NCBI GenBank assembly: GCA_021769625.1
Contig: JAETSN010000024.1
Location: 1 to 54,006 of the forward strand
DNA: 54,006 nucleotides
Direction of reading: 5' to 3'
DNA from: [Clostridium] symbiosum
Lineage (GTDB): Bacteria; Bacillota; Clostridia; Lachnospirales; Lachnospiraceae
Shown here: one piece after another, positions 23,531-31,918 of the stretch
How positions within the stretch are numbered: the first letter of the stretch is position 1
How the letters are laid out: every line of letters starts with the position of its first letter
Program-made: the position numbers and the translations under genes
The notes under the pieces: model-generated
Databases searched by the model: none
Told to the model about the DNA's origin: nothing
What the model saw: only the letters and a program-made list of their open reading frames with translations

Positions 23531-23705
23531 ATTTTTCGAGCGTTTCTTTTGTGAAAGAGACGGAACTGTCCAGATGGAACATCCGTTTATAATTTTTTAA
23601 GATATGGTCCGCGGCCTTGAGGGTGAGCGGACTTTTTTTGCGCCGCTTTAAATGTTGGAGCTGCATTTCAAAAAAAGCGGTTTTCATATCCTGATTGAGA
23701 CTCAT
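23463..23705 (-). CDS. Small unknown protein, convergent with the TetR gene
   Basis: An 80-residue ORF on the minus strand. The ATG at 23705 has GCGAGG about 8 nt upstream, and the composition is protein-like, with basic N-terminal half (LQHLKRRKKSPLTLKAADHIL) and a helical C-terminal half (SFTKETLEKFMYLFSEESPAVL). No family recognised. It overlaps the last 68 bp of the TetR gene on the opposite strand, so at least part may be constrained by that gene. Confidence 0.5.
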   Translation of the reverse strand: MSLNQDMKTAFFEMQLQHLKRRKKSPLTLKAADHILKNYKRMFHLDSSVSFTKETLEKFMYLFSEESPAVLVKWLESLFP

Positions 23706-23781
23706 ATCGTTATCCTCGCTTCTTTGTATTTCGATAGATTTTTCCGTAGATCCACAGCCGGAATTTTCCTATTTCCCGTTA

Positions 23782-23871
23782 TGCCGCCTACAGCGGCACA
23801 AACAAATCCCAGTGTGAAGTTTTAGAATTTCTTAGTCTGCGTACTTTGCAGGCTTAGAAATTCTCTTCACA
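23782..23871. promoter_or_regulatory. Two hairpins in the gap before the MMPL gene
   Basis: TGCCGC (23782-23787) pairs with GCGGCA (23793-23798). A longer hairpin pairs TGTGAAG plus AGAATTTCTTAGTCTGC (23813-23840) with 23848-23871 at most positions. No clear T-run follows. The 326-bp gap between the 80-residue ORF and the MMPL gene also holds the TGTCT/AGACA sites and is otherwise AT-rich non-coding sequence. Confidence 0.45.
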
Positions 23872-23898
23872 TTTGTTACTTTACAATACCCGACAATC

Positions 23899-23970
23899 TG
23901 TCTTTAAGAAATAGACAAAATTGAAAAAATGACAAAAAATAAAACAAATGGGAAATTTTGTCTAAAGACA
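23899..23970 (+). promoter_or_regulatory. Candidate TetR operator sites
   Basis: A perfect palindrome TGTCTAAAGACA lies at 23959-23970, and the same half sites spaced by 9 nt occur at 23899-23917 (TGTCT...AGACA). They sit 60-130 nt before the MMPL start codon and downstream of the TetR gene. Operator identity is inferred from symmetry and position. Confidence 0.5.
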
Positions 23971-24031
23971 CGGGGGGATTTAAGAGATATCTTGTTAAAT
24001 GATAAAAGACATTTGCGAGGTGAAAGTAAAT

Positions 24032-26629
24032 ATGAAGTTGTCAGAAGCTGAGGCAAAGGCCGCAAGGGAAGAGGCAGGCCGGAAGGTAAAAGAGAAACTG
24101 GAAAACAGGGAGAAGCGTCTGGAGGATCTTCGGAAAGGAAAAACGTCCCTGCCCGAAGGGATCGTCAGGCACAGGGAGAAGATCATGCGGATCTTTATCG
24201 GGCTGGCGCTCATCTGTGCCGTCTGCATTCCTTTTGTCGGCGTCAACTATGATCTGACGTCCTATCTGCCGGATACCATGATATCCAAAGAGGCGATCAA
24301 TGTTATGGAGGAGGAATTCGGTTATCCGGGTACGGCGCGCATCATGATAGAGAATGTCACGCCCTATGAAGCGCAGCTCTACAAAGAGATGATGGAGAAC
24401 GTGGAAGGCGTGGATATGGTGTCCTGGATCAGCAGCGATGTCTACATGTCCGGAGAATTTATCGATATCGCCGGGCAGACAGATTACTATAAAGACAACT
24501 GCGCGGTGATGGATGTGACTTTCACGGAGGGCGACACATCGGAGCTGACAAATGATGCTCTTGACGAGATCAGCGGTATTCTTGGGGAGAAAGGGCATTA
24601 CGGCGGACCGGCGGTGGAGAACAAATCCCTGCAGGAGAACCTGAAAGTACAGATCGCCATCATAACGGTCATCGCGGTCATTATGATCTTTCTGATCCTC
24701 TGTGCCACGACGGATTCCTGGGCGGAGCCGTTTTTGTTCCTGATCGTGATGGGCGTGGCGATCGTGATCAACATGGGGACCAACATTTTCCGGGGGACGA
24801 TCTCCTTTATCAGCAGTTCGGTGGCGGCAATTTTGCAGCTTGCGATCTCCATCGACTATTCGGTCTTCCTGTTACATACTTTCATGCGGGAGAAAAAGAC
24901 AGAGCCGGACATAGAGAAGGCGATGGTGAACGCCATCCGGCATTCGGCGGTATCGGTCCTCTCCAGCGGCATGACCACTTTTGTAGGATTTATGGCATTG
25001 TTCTTCATGCGGTTTCTGATCGGGCAGGATCTTGGATTCGTGTTGGGCAAGAGCATTATCAGCAGTGTTGTGACGGTGCTTCTGTTTATGCCCGCTCTGA
25101 TCCTGAAATTCGATCCACTGATCGAGCGGACACAGCATAGGATCATCATGCCGTCCTTTAAAAAGGCGGCGGGCGGAGTGTTCCGGCTCCGGTATGCAGT
25201 GCTGGTGTTTATTGCTATCATCTTTATACCGACTTACCTGATGCAGAATTCCAACGTGAATACCTATGGGAACAGCGCGCTCGGCGCCAGCGTGGGAACG
25301 GTTGTCTATGATGATGAACAGCTTATAGAGTCGAAGTTCGGGCGGAGCAATCTCTATCTTGTCATGGTGCCGAACGGTTCCCCTGTGCTGGAGCGGGAGC
25401 TGGCGGGAGAGCTGAAAGATTTAAGTTATGTGAGGGGCGTGACCGCATTGTCGGATATGCTGCCGAACGGCGTGCCGGAGCAGATCGTGCCCTCCAGCGT
25501 GACAGAGCTTCTGCGGAAGGAACATTATACGAGGATGCTTGTATTTACCAGGACAAAAGCGGAGAGTGATCTGGCATTTGAGACATCGGATGAGATACAG
25601 GCTATCGTAAAATCCTATTATCCGGAAAATTCCTATGTGGCGGGCAATACGCCTTCCACGCAGGACCTGAAGGTCGTCTGTGACGCGGATTACGCGATGG
25701 TCAATGCCTTTTCCCTGCTTGGGGTGGCGCTTGTCGTGATCGTTGCGTTCCAGTCGCTGCTGCTGGCTGTGGCGGCGATCATACCGATCAGCGCGGCAAT
25801 CTGTATCAATCTGGCGATACCCTATCTGCAGGGCAAGGTATTCATGTTTGCGGCGATGGTGGTGGTGAGTTGTATCCAGCTTGGCGCGACCGTGGACTAT
25901 TCGATCCTACTGATCAATAACTATCTGGACCGGAGGGAGAGCATGAAACCGAAAAAAGCGGCGCTGGGCGCACTGCAGGCGAGCATGCTGTCCATCCTGA
26001 CTTCCGGCACGATCCTGACGGTTGCGGGTTATGCGATCTATTTTGTGGTCTCGGTGGAAGCCATCCGGGATATCGGACATATGGTGGGGCGCGGCGCGAT
26101 CCTGAGTATGAGTTTCGTGCTGCTGGCAGTGCCGGGACTGATGACGATACTGGATAAACAGATCATGAAAGAGAAGGAGATCGTCGGCAGATGGAAAGAA
26201 AAAGCCGCGGAGAAAAAGAGAAAGAGACAGGAAGAGAAACAAAAGGATGAGGGACGCATTGCAAAGCGGCTGAAGGCGAGAGAGAAAGAGGATTCCCTGA
26301 TCGTCGAGCGGCTTGAAAAGATAGAGTACCGGATCATCGTGAGAAGAATGAAAGAGCAGAAGAAACAGGAGAAACTGGAGAGGCTGCAGGAAGAGAAAAA
26401 GCGGAAAGAGCGGGAACTGTCAGAGACTTATCGGGATGATGCGGAAGAGAAACCGAGAGAAGCCGAAAACAATAAAGCAGAGGAAAATCGGCGAAAAACC
26501 GAAAAGGATAAAGAGAAGGAAAACCTGCGGGAACCGGACAGCAGTGAGGTTTACGAAAGGCGCCGGGAAGCTGATGAGACGGCGGAAATCAGAGAAGGGA
26601 AAGAGGATGCGGATCATGAAGAAAAATAG
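24032..26629 (+). CDS. MMPL/RND family transporter with charged C-terminal tail
   Basis: An 865-residue membrane transporter of the MMPL branch of the RND superfamily. There is a charged N-terminus, a first helix (IFIGLALICAVCIPFVGV), an external loop, a bundle of five helices containing the SIDYSVFLLHTF motif, a second single helix (YAVLVFIAIIFIPTYL), a second loop and a second bundle with GATVDYSILLINNYL. The last 140 residues are Lys/Glu-rich, probably a cytoplasmic coiled coil. Such proteins export lipids or other hydrophobic compounds. ATG 24032 follows GAGGTG; an alternative ATG lies at 23999. The 3' end overlaps the next gene by 14 nt. Confidence 0.9.
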   Translation: MKLSEAEAKAAREEAGRKVKEKLENREKRLEDLRKGKTSLPEGIVRHREKIMRIFIGLALICAVCIPFVGVNYDLTSYLPDTMISKEAINVMEEEFGYPGTARIMIENVTPYEAQLYKEMMENVEGVDMVSWISSDVYMSGEFIDIAGQTDYYKDNCAVMDVTFTEGDTSELTNDALDEISGILGEKGHYGGPAVENKSLQENLKVQIAIITVIAVIMIFLILCATTDSWAEPFLFLIVMGVAIVINMGTNIFRGTISFISSSVAAILQLAISIDYSVFLLHTFMREKKTEPDIEKAMVNAIRHSAVSVLSSGMTTFVGFMALFFMRFLIGQDLGFVLGKSIISSVVTVLLFMPALILKFDPLIERTQHRIIMPSFKKAAGGVFRLRYAVLVFIAIIFIPTYLMQNSNVNTYGNSALGASVGTVVYDDEQLIESKFGRSNLYLVMVPNGSPVLERELAGELKDLSYVRGVTALSDMLPNGVPEQIVPSSVTELLRKEHYTRMLVFTRTKAESDLAFETSDEIQAIVKSYYPENSYVAGNTPSTQDLKVVCDADYAMVNAFSLLGVALVVIVAFQSLLLAVAAIIPISAAICINLAIPYLQGKVFMFAAMVVVSCIQLGATVDYSILLINNYLDRRESMKPKKAALGALQASMLSILTSGTILTVAGYAIYFVVSVEAIRDIGHMVGRGAILSMSFVLLAVPGLMTILDKQIMKEKEIVGRWKEKAAEKKRKRQEEKQKDEGRIAKRLKAREKEDSLIVERLEKIEYRIIVRRMKEQKKQEKLERLQEEKKRKERELSETYRDDAEEKPREAENNKAEENRRKTEKDKEKENLREPDSSEVYERRREADETAEIREGKEDADHEEK

Positions 26630-28700
26630 AAGATTTATAAAGATAACGGCAGCGGTTTTATCGGCGGCCATGCTGGCGGGTGCGGCCTGTACCCCGCTGC
26701 AGGCAAAAGCGCCGAAGGTGGAGATCGATGAATCCATGTATGTCAATATGGACTATTACGGAGCAATCGACGATATCAGTGTTGTAAAGGGATGTTTTTT
26801 GAACGGCAATACCGTGATAGAAGACTACGGCGAGTATGATGAGATCATCAACATGAGTGACCGCACACAGCCGGTGGTGGACAATGGAAAAGTGACATGG
26901 AATCTGCAGGACACGGAGAAACAGTATTTTTACTACGAGTGCAAGTCGGAAGATCTGAAAACGAAAGTGCCCTGGGACATCGATGTCTCCTATCGTCTAA
27001 ATGGCGTGGAAGCGGCGGGAGCGGACTTAGGGGGCGCGCAGGGGCTTGTGACGACGCTGATCCATGTGACGCCGAAGGAGGATATTCCGGATTACTATAA
27101 GAACAATATGATCCTGATGTGTGGTACGATCGTGGATATGAAGGATACGTTGAGCATTGAGGCGCCGGGTGCGCAGCTTCAGACGCTGGGGACGGAGAAG
27201 GCGGCGATCTTTCTTGCGCTTCCCGGAGAAGAGAGCGAATTCAGGGTGGATATAGGCACCAATAAATATGAGAGCATGGGTGTGTTCTTTATGATAGTAC
27301 CGGCGACGCTGGATTCTCTCGAGATCGTCAACGATGTGCGGGAAGTGCGGGATACGGTGGAGGATTCCGTGGACGCCATGGACGGCGCGCTGGATGTGAT
27401 CCTGGACAATATCGACGGGATGCGGGACGACCTCGCAAGCGTGGAAGAGGGATTGAAGAGAGCGGAGGAAGCGCATCAGATCTATGATAAGAACAGGGAA
27501 TCCATGGAGGCGGACGCCGATGCGGCTATTACCTCGCTGGAAAATATGGTGACATATCTGGAGATCATCAATACCCAGACGCAGGCGGATCAGGACAATC
27601 TGGACCAGACCATCGACCGTCTGGCGGATATGATGTATACCATCGGTAATCTCAGCAGTTTCGGTTCGGATATGAGCGCAAACCTGAGCAATCTGAACGG
27701 TTCGCTGGGAATGCTGAATGAGATCGCGGACGGGACGATCGATCAGGAGAAGATCGAGCAGCTGCAGGGGATTGCGGGAATATCCGGATCATCTCCCGCG
27801 GGCGGCAGCCCGACAGTACAGCAGGTAGCTTTTCAGGCAGCGGCAGAAAAATTGGGAATGAGTGCGGCTGATGTGGGCGCGGCATATGCCGCGGCGGCAG
27901 GAGGTTCCACGAATCCGCAGCATCAGGCTATTAAAGCCGGAGTCGATGAAGCCATCAAAAGTATGGGATATGATCCGGCTACAGCAGGTCAGGTGAAGAT
28001 CACAGATCCTTCGGGAGCAGATGCAGGACTGAAGTCGTTTCTCACAAGTTACATAGCGACTCTGGAAAATCTGAACGTGGATGCTGGCGATACCGGCAAA
28101 GCTTTGATCTCCAACAGTCAGGAACTGCTTCAGAAGGCGAACAGCGCCATGGAAACCGTGGATTCCATGGCAAAGTGGACGGATGAGACGGTGCGGGAGG
28201 ATGTACAGACTCTTATTACTCAGCTCACGGACTTGATCAGTGCCACGGAGATGACGCTTTCCGCAACGCAGGCGGCATTGTCCAGCATCCGCGCGACAAT
28301 GGAGCTGACGGAGGATACCTTATCTTCTTCGCTGACATTGACGCTGAACGGCCTGACCGGCGTGATGCACAGCGGTGTGGGCATAGCGGACGGTGTGGAC
28401 ATTATGCGGGACGCGAAAAATACCGTGAAGGACGCGGTGGATAATGAACTGGATGAGATAGAGGAGGAGCATAATTTCCTGAATCTGGATGTGACGGAGA
28501 GCTTTCCTTCCTTCACTTCGGAGAAGAATGAATCGCCGAACAGTATTCAGATCATCATGCGGACAGCGGAGATCACCGCGGATGATGATGCGGACAATGT
28601 GACGGATATCGAGGTGCCCAGAGAGGATATCGGCATGTGGGGGAGATTTAAGGCGGTGTTTGTGAATCTCTGGAATAAGATATTGGGGTTATTTCAGTAG
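26616..28700 (+). CDS. Secreted coiled-coil protein, partner of the MMPL transporter
   Basis: A 694-residue protein with a signal peptide (KKNRRFIKITAAVLSAAMLA then GAACTPLQAKA; the cysteine could also mark a lipoprotein, though the lipobox is weak). An N-terminal beta-rich domain is followed by a long helical region with repeated heptads (VREVRDTVEDSVDAMDGALD, LEEGLKR-like, VTYLEIINTQTQADQDNLD). It recalls the extracytoplasmic helical part of YhgE/Pip-type proteins. ATG 26616 has AGAGG 9 nt upstream and lies within the end of the MMPL gene, so the two are coupled and probably form one export system. The exact role is unknown. Confidence 0.75.
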   Translation: MKKNRRFIKITAAVLSAAMLAGAACTPLQAKAPKVEIDESMYVNMDYYGAIDDISVVKGCFLNGNTVIEDYGEYDEIINMSDRTQPVVDNGKVTWNLQDTEKQYFYYECKSEDLKTKVPWDIDVSYRLNGVEAAGADLGGAQGLVTTLIHVTPKEDIPDYYKNNMILMCGTIVDMKDTLSIEAPGAQLQTLGTEKAAIFLALPGEESEFRVDIGTNKYESMGVFFMIVPATLDSLEIVNDVREVRDTVEDSVDAMDGALDVILDNIDGMRDDLASVEEGLKRAEEAHQIYDKNRESMEADADAAITSLENMVTYLEIINTQTQADQDNLDQTIDRLADMMYTIGNLSSFGSDMSANLSNLNGSLGMLNEIADGTIDQEKIEQLQGIAGISGSSPAGGSPTVQQVAFQAAAEKLGMSAADVGAAYAAAAGGSTNPQHQAIKAGVDEAIKSMGYDPATAGQVKITDPSGADAGLKSFLTSYIATLENLNVDAGDTGKALISNSQELLQKANSAMETVDSMAKWTDETVREDVQTLITQLTDLISATEMTLSATQAALSSIRATMELTEDTLSSSLTLTLNGLTGVMHSGVGIADGVDIMRDAKNTVKDAVDNELDEIEEEHNFLNLDVTESFPSFTSEKNESPNSIQIIMRTAEITADDDADNVTDIEVPREDIGMWGRFKAVFVNLWNKILGLFQ

Positions 28701-28719
28701 AGGGATGCAGGGGAGGACG

Positions 28720-28922
28720 CTCCGGAAAGTGTCTGGGGATGCTTTTCGGGGCTTCGGAGGCAAGTAACTCTAAACTTCCGTAAATCTGCTAAGGGCATCC
28801 GAAAAAATCCATAACTCGCTTCGCTCAGACAGATGGATTTTTTCGGATAACGCAAATTTCCGGAAGTTAAGAGTTACTAAGCCTCCTGCAGAGTGAAAAG
28901 CATCCCCAGACACTTCCCGGAG
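28720..28922. repeat. 203-bp nested palindrome
   Basis: Three nested stems are seen: an outer one joining 28720-28747 to 28895-28922 (27 of 28 pairs), a middle one around AGTAACTCTAAACTTCCG pairing with 28856-28878 (21 of 23), and an inner perfect 16-bp stem ATCCGAAAAAATCCAT (28797-28812) with 28833-28848. The tip contains AACTCGCTTCGCTCAGACAG. It fills most of the gap after the secreted protein gene. No other copy is in the window. Confidence 0.8.
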
Positions 28923-29005
28923 CTGGCTGTGGCTGCCGGGACGCAATCTGAGAACGGTATAAATGGTATGTGTTGTTATATCAGAGAAATGTCAATAAAA
29001 AATAC

Positions 29006-29017
29006 CCCTTTTCGGAA
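29006..29017 (+). repeat. Left 12-bp inverted repeat around the orphan ORF
   Basis: CCCTTTTCGGAA is the exact reverse complement of TTCCGAAAAGGG at 29448-29459. It lies just upstream of the -35 element of the orphan gene. Confidence 0.55.
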
Positions 29018-29046
29018 TTGCGTACCCGTTAAAAACAGATTATAAT
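29018..29046 (+). promoter_or_regulatory. Promoter of the AT-rich orphan gene
   Basis: TTGCGT (29018-29023), a 17-nt spacer and TATAAT (29041-29046) form a good vegetative promoter 35 nt before the start codon. Confidence 0.6.
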
Positions 29047-29080
29047 TGCACTAATAATCAGGAGTTGTGGAGGATTACCT

Positions 29081-29413
29081 ATGTTGGAAATACCCGAAAG
29101 AGTTAATTATGAAGAATGGGATAATCATGATTTTATCATTCCGGCAGAACTACAACTAACAGATAATAGTTTTCTTCATGAAGCTATACAGGTTTTTTAT
29201 AAAGCGGGAGGATATGATTTTTTTAAGATTATTAACCCGGAAAAATATGCATCGAAATGGTTGGATTTTGTGGGTGGCTTGTACTCAGATATTGAAGATG
29301 GCAAATACAAAACGGATGGCAAATTTCATAAGATTCCTTTGTCTGATAAAGATAGAACATCACTGAAAGAACAAGGCGTTCCAGAATTATTCACAGACAA
29401 TATTGATGTCTAA
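29081..29413 (+). CDS. Orphan 110-residue protein, AT-rich gene
   Basis: No family recognised. It is acidic and aromatic-rich (VNYEEWDNHDFIIPAELQL, FYKAGGYDFFKIINPEKYA, KWLDFVGGLYSDIEDGKY), with a composition like that of some immunity or phage-accessory proteins, though this is only an impression. GGAGG lies 7 nt before the ATG. The gene uses many A/T-ending codons, unlike its neighbours, and lies between 12-bp inverted repeats (29006-29017 and 29448-29459) with its own promoter, which suggests recent acquisition. Confidence 0.65.
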   Translation: MLEIPERVNYEEWDNHDFIIPAELQLTDNSFLHEAIQVFYKAGGYDFFKIINPEKYASKWLDFVGGLYSDIEDGKYKTDGKFHKIPLSDKDRTSLKEQGVPELFTDNIDV

Positions 29414-29447
29414 ATTCAATGTTGCTGAGTCATTAATGAGAACGCTT

Positions 29448-29459
29448 TTCCGAAAAGGG
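29448..29459 (-). repeat. Right 12-bp inverted repeat around the orphan ORF
   Basis: TTCCGAAAAGGG, the reverse complement of 29006-29017. Together they bound 454 bp containing one promoter and one ORF. Confidence 0.55.
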
Positions 29460-29579
29460 AGTAAAAAATTTACGATAGCGGAATTATTTATAGGATGCTT
29501 ATAGAGGATTATGTGATATTTGTGTTGTGGAAAATATATGAAAAGTGAGCAATTGAATCATATAGAGAAAGGGATAATT

Positions 29580-30536
29580 ATGTTTAAAAGTATAAAAAAT
29601 ATAATGATGAAATCAAAAAAAGGGAAGAAAATAATGGCGGTTGTCATGGCGGCGGGGCTCTTTATGGGGCTTATGGCGGCGTCTGCGGAGACGGTGCAGG
29701 CGGAAGAGATTCCGTTTGTGGATATTTCAACGAATCTGATATCCCTCAGTCCTCAGGCGGATGAGGTGACGATGAATGTGGCGGCAAGGAATATGCCGGA
29801 GGGGACGGAGCTTGCGTTTTCGGTCGCGGATGGGAATATCTGCAGTGTGGAATGGGTGGAGCTCGATTCAAAAGGATATACGCGGCTTCTGTATAAGAGA
29901 GGAGCGGCACTCGGTGAGACGCTGGTTACTGTTTTTGTGAAGGACAATCCGGCGATCGCAAGCCAGATCATGGTGACAAATAAAGATGCGGCGGACAGCT
30001 ACGTCTATGAGGGGGACGGAAATCAGAATATCCATGGGCTGAATATGCCGCCGGTTCCCTATGATGTGCATGTGGTGAGCACCGATACGGACGGCTATTT
30101 CGGACTGCTCTATACCAATGCGGCGGGGGAGTCAAAGGTTCTTGTCAATAAGGTCGGCGCTTATGAGGGCAGTACGACGATCGCGAAAGGGACAAACGCC
30201 ACATCGCTCCAGATCCTTGCCACAGGACATTGGCAGATCGTGATGACGCCGGTGTTGCAGTTTACGACGATGACCCAGTCCGGCACGGGCAATTTTGTCT
30301 CGGGACGCTTTAAGGGGGATGACGGGACCCATGACGTCTACTGCGCGAACTGGGCGGAAAAGGGGAATTATATCGTCTGGCTCTATGATCTCAACGATGA
30401 TACAAGGCTGCTCCTCGCCAACGGCGCCGGGACTTACGGGAAGAAGAGAAAGAATGTATATCTGAACGAATCGCACAGCTATTATCTGTCCGTGCAGTCG
30501 GAGGGGAACTGGCTGGTGGAGTTTTCGCAGGAGTAA
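29580..30536 (+). CDS. Secreted protein of unknown function
   Basis: A 318-residue protein with a clear signal peptide: a basic start, then KIMAVVMAAGLFMGLMAASA and a likely cleavage site before ETVQAEE. The mature part is predicted mostly beta: an Ig-like or BIG2-like first domain (ISLSPQADEVTMNVAARNM, LVTVFVKDNPAIASQIMV) and a second domain with repeated short strands around GSTTIAKGTNATSLQILATG and HSYYLSVQSEGNWLVEFSQ. It probably sits in the wall or is released. ATG 29580 follows AAAGGG; MMKSK 24 nt later is an alternative start. A strong terminator follows. Confidence 0.75.
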   Translation: MFKSIKNIMMKSKKGKKIMAVVMAAGLFMGLMAASAETVQAEEIPFVDISTNLISLSPQADEVTMNVAARNMPEGTELAFSVADGNICSVEWVELDSKGYTRLLYKRGAALGETLVTVFVKDNPAIASQIMVTNKDAADSYVYEGDGNQNIHGLNMPPVPYDVHVVSTDTDGYFGLLYTNAAGESKVLVNKVGAYEGSTTIAKGTNATSLQILATGHWQIVMTPVLQFTTMTQSGTGNFVSGRFKGDDGTHDVYCANWAEKGNYIVWLYDLNDDTRLLLANGAGTYGKKRKNVYLNESHSYYLSVQSEGNWLVEFSQE

Positions 30537-30610
30537 AAACAGGGGTAACCCTGAAATTCCAGACAACAATATTGCAGAGAAAGCATAAGTGAGAACTGAA
30601 TACGGCGCGG

Positions 30611-30664
30611 ATGCGGCGTTCCTCTGTCCTGTAAAAGGGAAAACAGGAACGCCGCATTTTGTGT
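30611..30664 (+). terminator. Terminator after the secreted protein gene
   Basis: ATGCGGCGTTCCT pairs with AGGAACGCCGCAT and is followed by TTTTGTG. It lies 75 nt after the stop codon and is the clearest terminator in this region. Confidence 0.75.
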
Positions 30665-30671
30665 CGTTATG

Positions 30672-30854
30672 TTACACATCATATTTTTGCGCATAGATTT
30701 CTTTCAGATCATCAATCGCCATTTCGACATCAAGAGTATGGAAGCAAAGCCAGCATTCATTCATTGTTTTTGCATCAGCAGTTTTATAAATTTCTCTGCT
30801 GTACTCTCCGGTGTAGCAATTCCAATAGCGATAGGTGTATCCTGTCCAGTACAT
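30672..30854 (-). CDS. Possible small protein
   Basis: A 60-residue minus-strand ORF with unusual aromatic content (MYWTGYTYRYWNCYTGEYS) and an acidic C-terminus. The upstream GGAAG is only 3 nt from the ATG, so the ribosome binding site is poor. The sequence looks more protein-like than a random shadow, but I do not recognise it. It lies in the 525-bp gap between the terminator and the ECF sigma gene; the rest of that gap (30855-31061) shows no further gene. Confidence 0.35.
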   Translation of the reverse strand: MYWTGYTYRYWNCYTGEYSREIYKTADAKTMNECWLCFHTLDVEMAIDDLKEIYAQKYDV

Positions 30855-31061
30855 TACTTCCGATGAATAATTTGACTATAACATATGAAATAGCGAGATA
30901 CAATACGGGATGCCCGGGAAAATAAGCGGATAACAGCCTGATAAATGACGGAAAACTCTTTTTTGAATATACAATGCAACAAATGGAAAATTGCGGTACA
31001 CTTATAAGATGAAAACCTCTTCCATATAATAGCTGGGAGGCGGATGCAAAAGAGGTGGGAC

Positions 31062-31586
31062 ATGGAGAAAAAACTGCAGTTGGTGAGAGAGGCAAAGCAG
31101 GGAAGCGCGGAAGCTTTTGCCGAGTTGTACAGAGAGATCTATCAGAATTTATACCGGTTTGCATTGTATATGCTGGGAAATCCTGCGGACGCGGAGGATG
31201 TGGTCAGCGATACGGTGACGGATGCCTGGGTGACGATAGGAAAGCTTCGGAGTGAGGAGGCTTTTGAGGGCTGGGTATTTCGGATACTGTCCAATAAGTG
31301 CAGGCGGAAGCGAAAGGAATATGTGAACAAACCGGTGGAGTGGAAAGAAGAGATCGGGGATATGTCGGGCGCGGACGATATGGTGGAGAATTATCATCTG
31401 CGCAGGGTATTTGGCGAGTTGGATGAGGAGGATCGGATGATCATCGGTATGCATGTATTCGGCGGTTATACCAGCAGGGAGATTTCCGAGATAACAGGTA
31501 TGAACGCGAATACGGTCAGATCAAGGGAGAGCCGCGCCCTGAAAAAGATGGCGGAAAAACTGGAAGGACGGGAGGTACTGGTATGA
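31062..31586 (+). CDS. ECF-type sigma-70 factor
   Basis: A 174-residue extracytoplasmic-function sigma factor with region 2 (FAELYREIYQNLYRFALYML, then GNPADAEDVVSDTVTDAWV and WVFRILSNKCRRKRKE) and region 4 (LDEEDRMIIGMHVFGGYTSR, then EISEITGMNANTVRSRESRALKKM). ATG 31062 has AGAGGTGGG close upstream; ATG 31044 is an alternative with too short a spacing. The stop overlaps the next start (31583-31586), which encodes the membrane anchor of the presumed anti-sigma partner. Confidence 0.92.
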   Translation: MEKKLQLVREAKQGSAEAFAELYREIYQNLYRFALYMLGNPADAEDVVSDTVTDAWVTIGKLRSEEAFEGWVFRILSNKCRRKRKEYVNKPVEWKEEIGDMSGADDMVENYHLRRVFGELDEEDRMIIGMHVFGGYTSREISEITGMNANTVRSRESRALKKMAEKLEGREVLV

Positions 31587-31918
31587 CGGAACAGGAATTG
31601 TTAGAGCAAATAAGACAGTCGGCGGAAGCTTTTGAAGTACCGGAGAGCCTTTCGCCTGAAAGCATACTGGAAAAGTGCCGGGGACTGGAACAGGAAAAAG
31701 CGAAGGGGGGAGGAAAGGGCGGAAAAAAGTTCCGCATCGGAAAGCCGAAACTGATAGCCGGACTTTCCGCGGCGGCGGTTTTTACTATCTGCTGTATCTC
31801 CCTGATGAGAATGGGCGGGATTGATCTGGGTGTGTCCAGCGGCACATCGGAGAAATCTGCAGCAAATGGATATGGCAGTGGCGACAGAGGCGGAAGCTGC
31901 GCCGCAGGATGCTCCTGA
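31583..31918 (+). CDS. N-terminal part of a membrane-anchored beta-propeller protein (frame-broken)
   Basis: A 111-residue ORF: a cytoplasmic helical segment (LLEQIRQSAEAFEVPESLSP, EKCRGLEQEKAKGGGKG), a membrane helix (LIAGLSAAAVFTICCISLM) and a short tail ending SCAAGCS. It overlaps the ECF sigma stop by 4 nt, the usual place for an anti-sigma factor. Read alone it stops just after the membrane helix, while the next frame carries the expected extracytoplasmic propeller. The most natural reading is that 31583-33743 was one gene in which a frameshift occurred around 31840-31900. Confidence 0.7.
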   Translation: MTEQELLEQIRQSAEAFEVPESLSPESILEKCRGLEQEKAKGGGKGGKKFRIGKPKLIAGLSAAAVFTICCISLMRMGGIDLGVSSGTSEKSAANGYGSGDRGGSCAAGCS

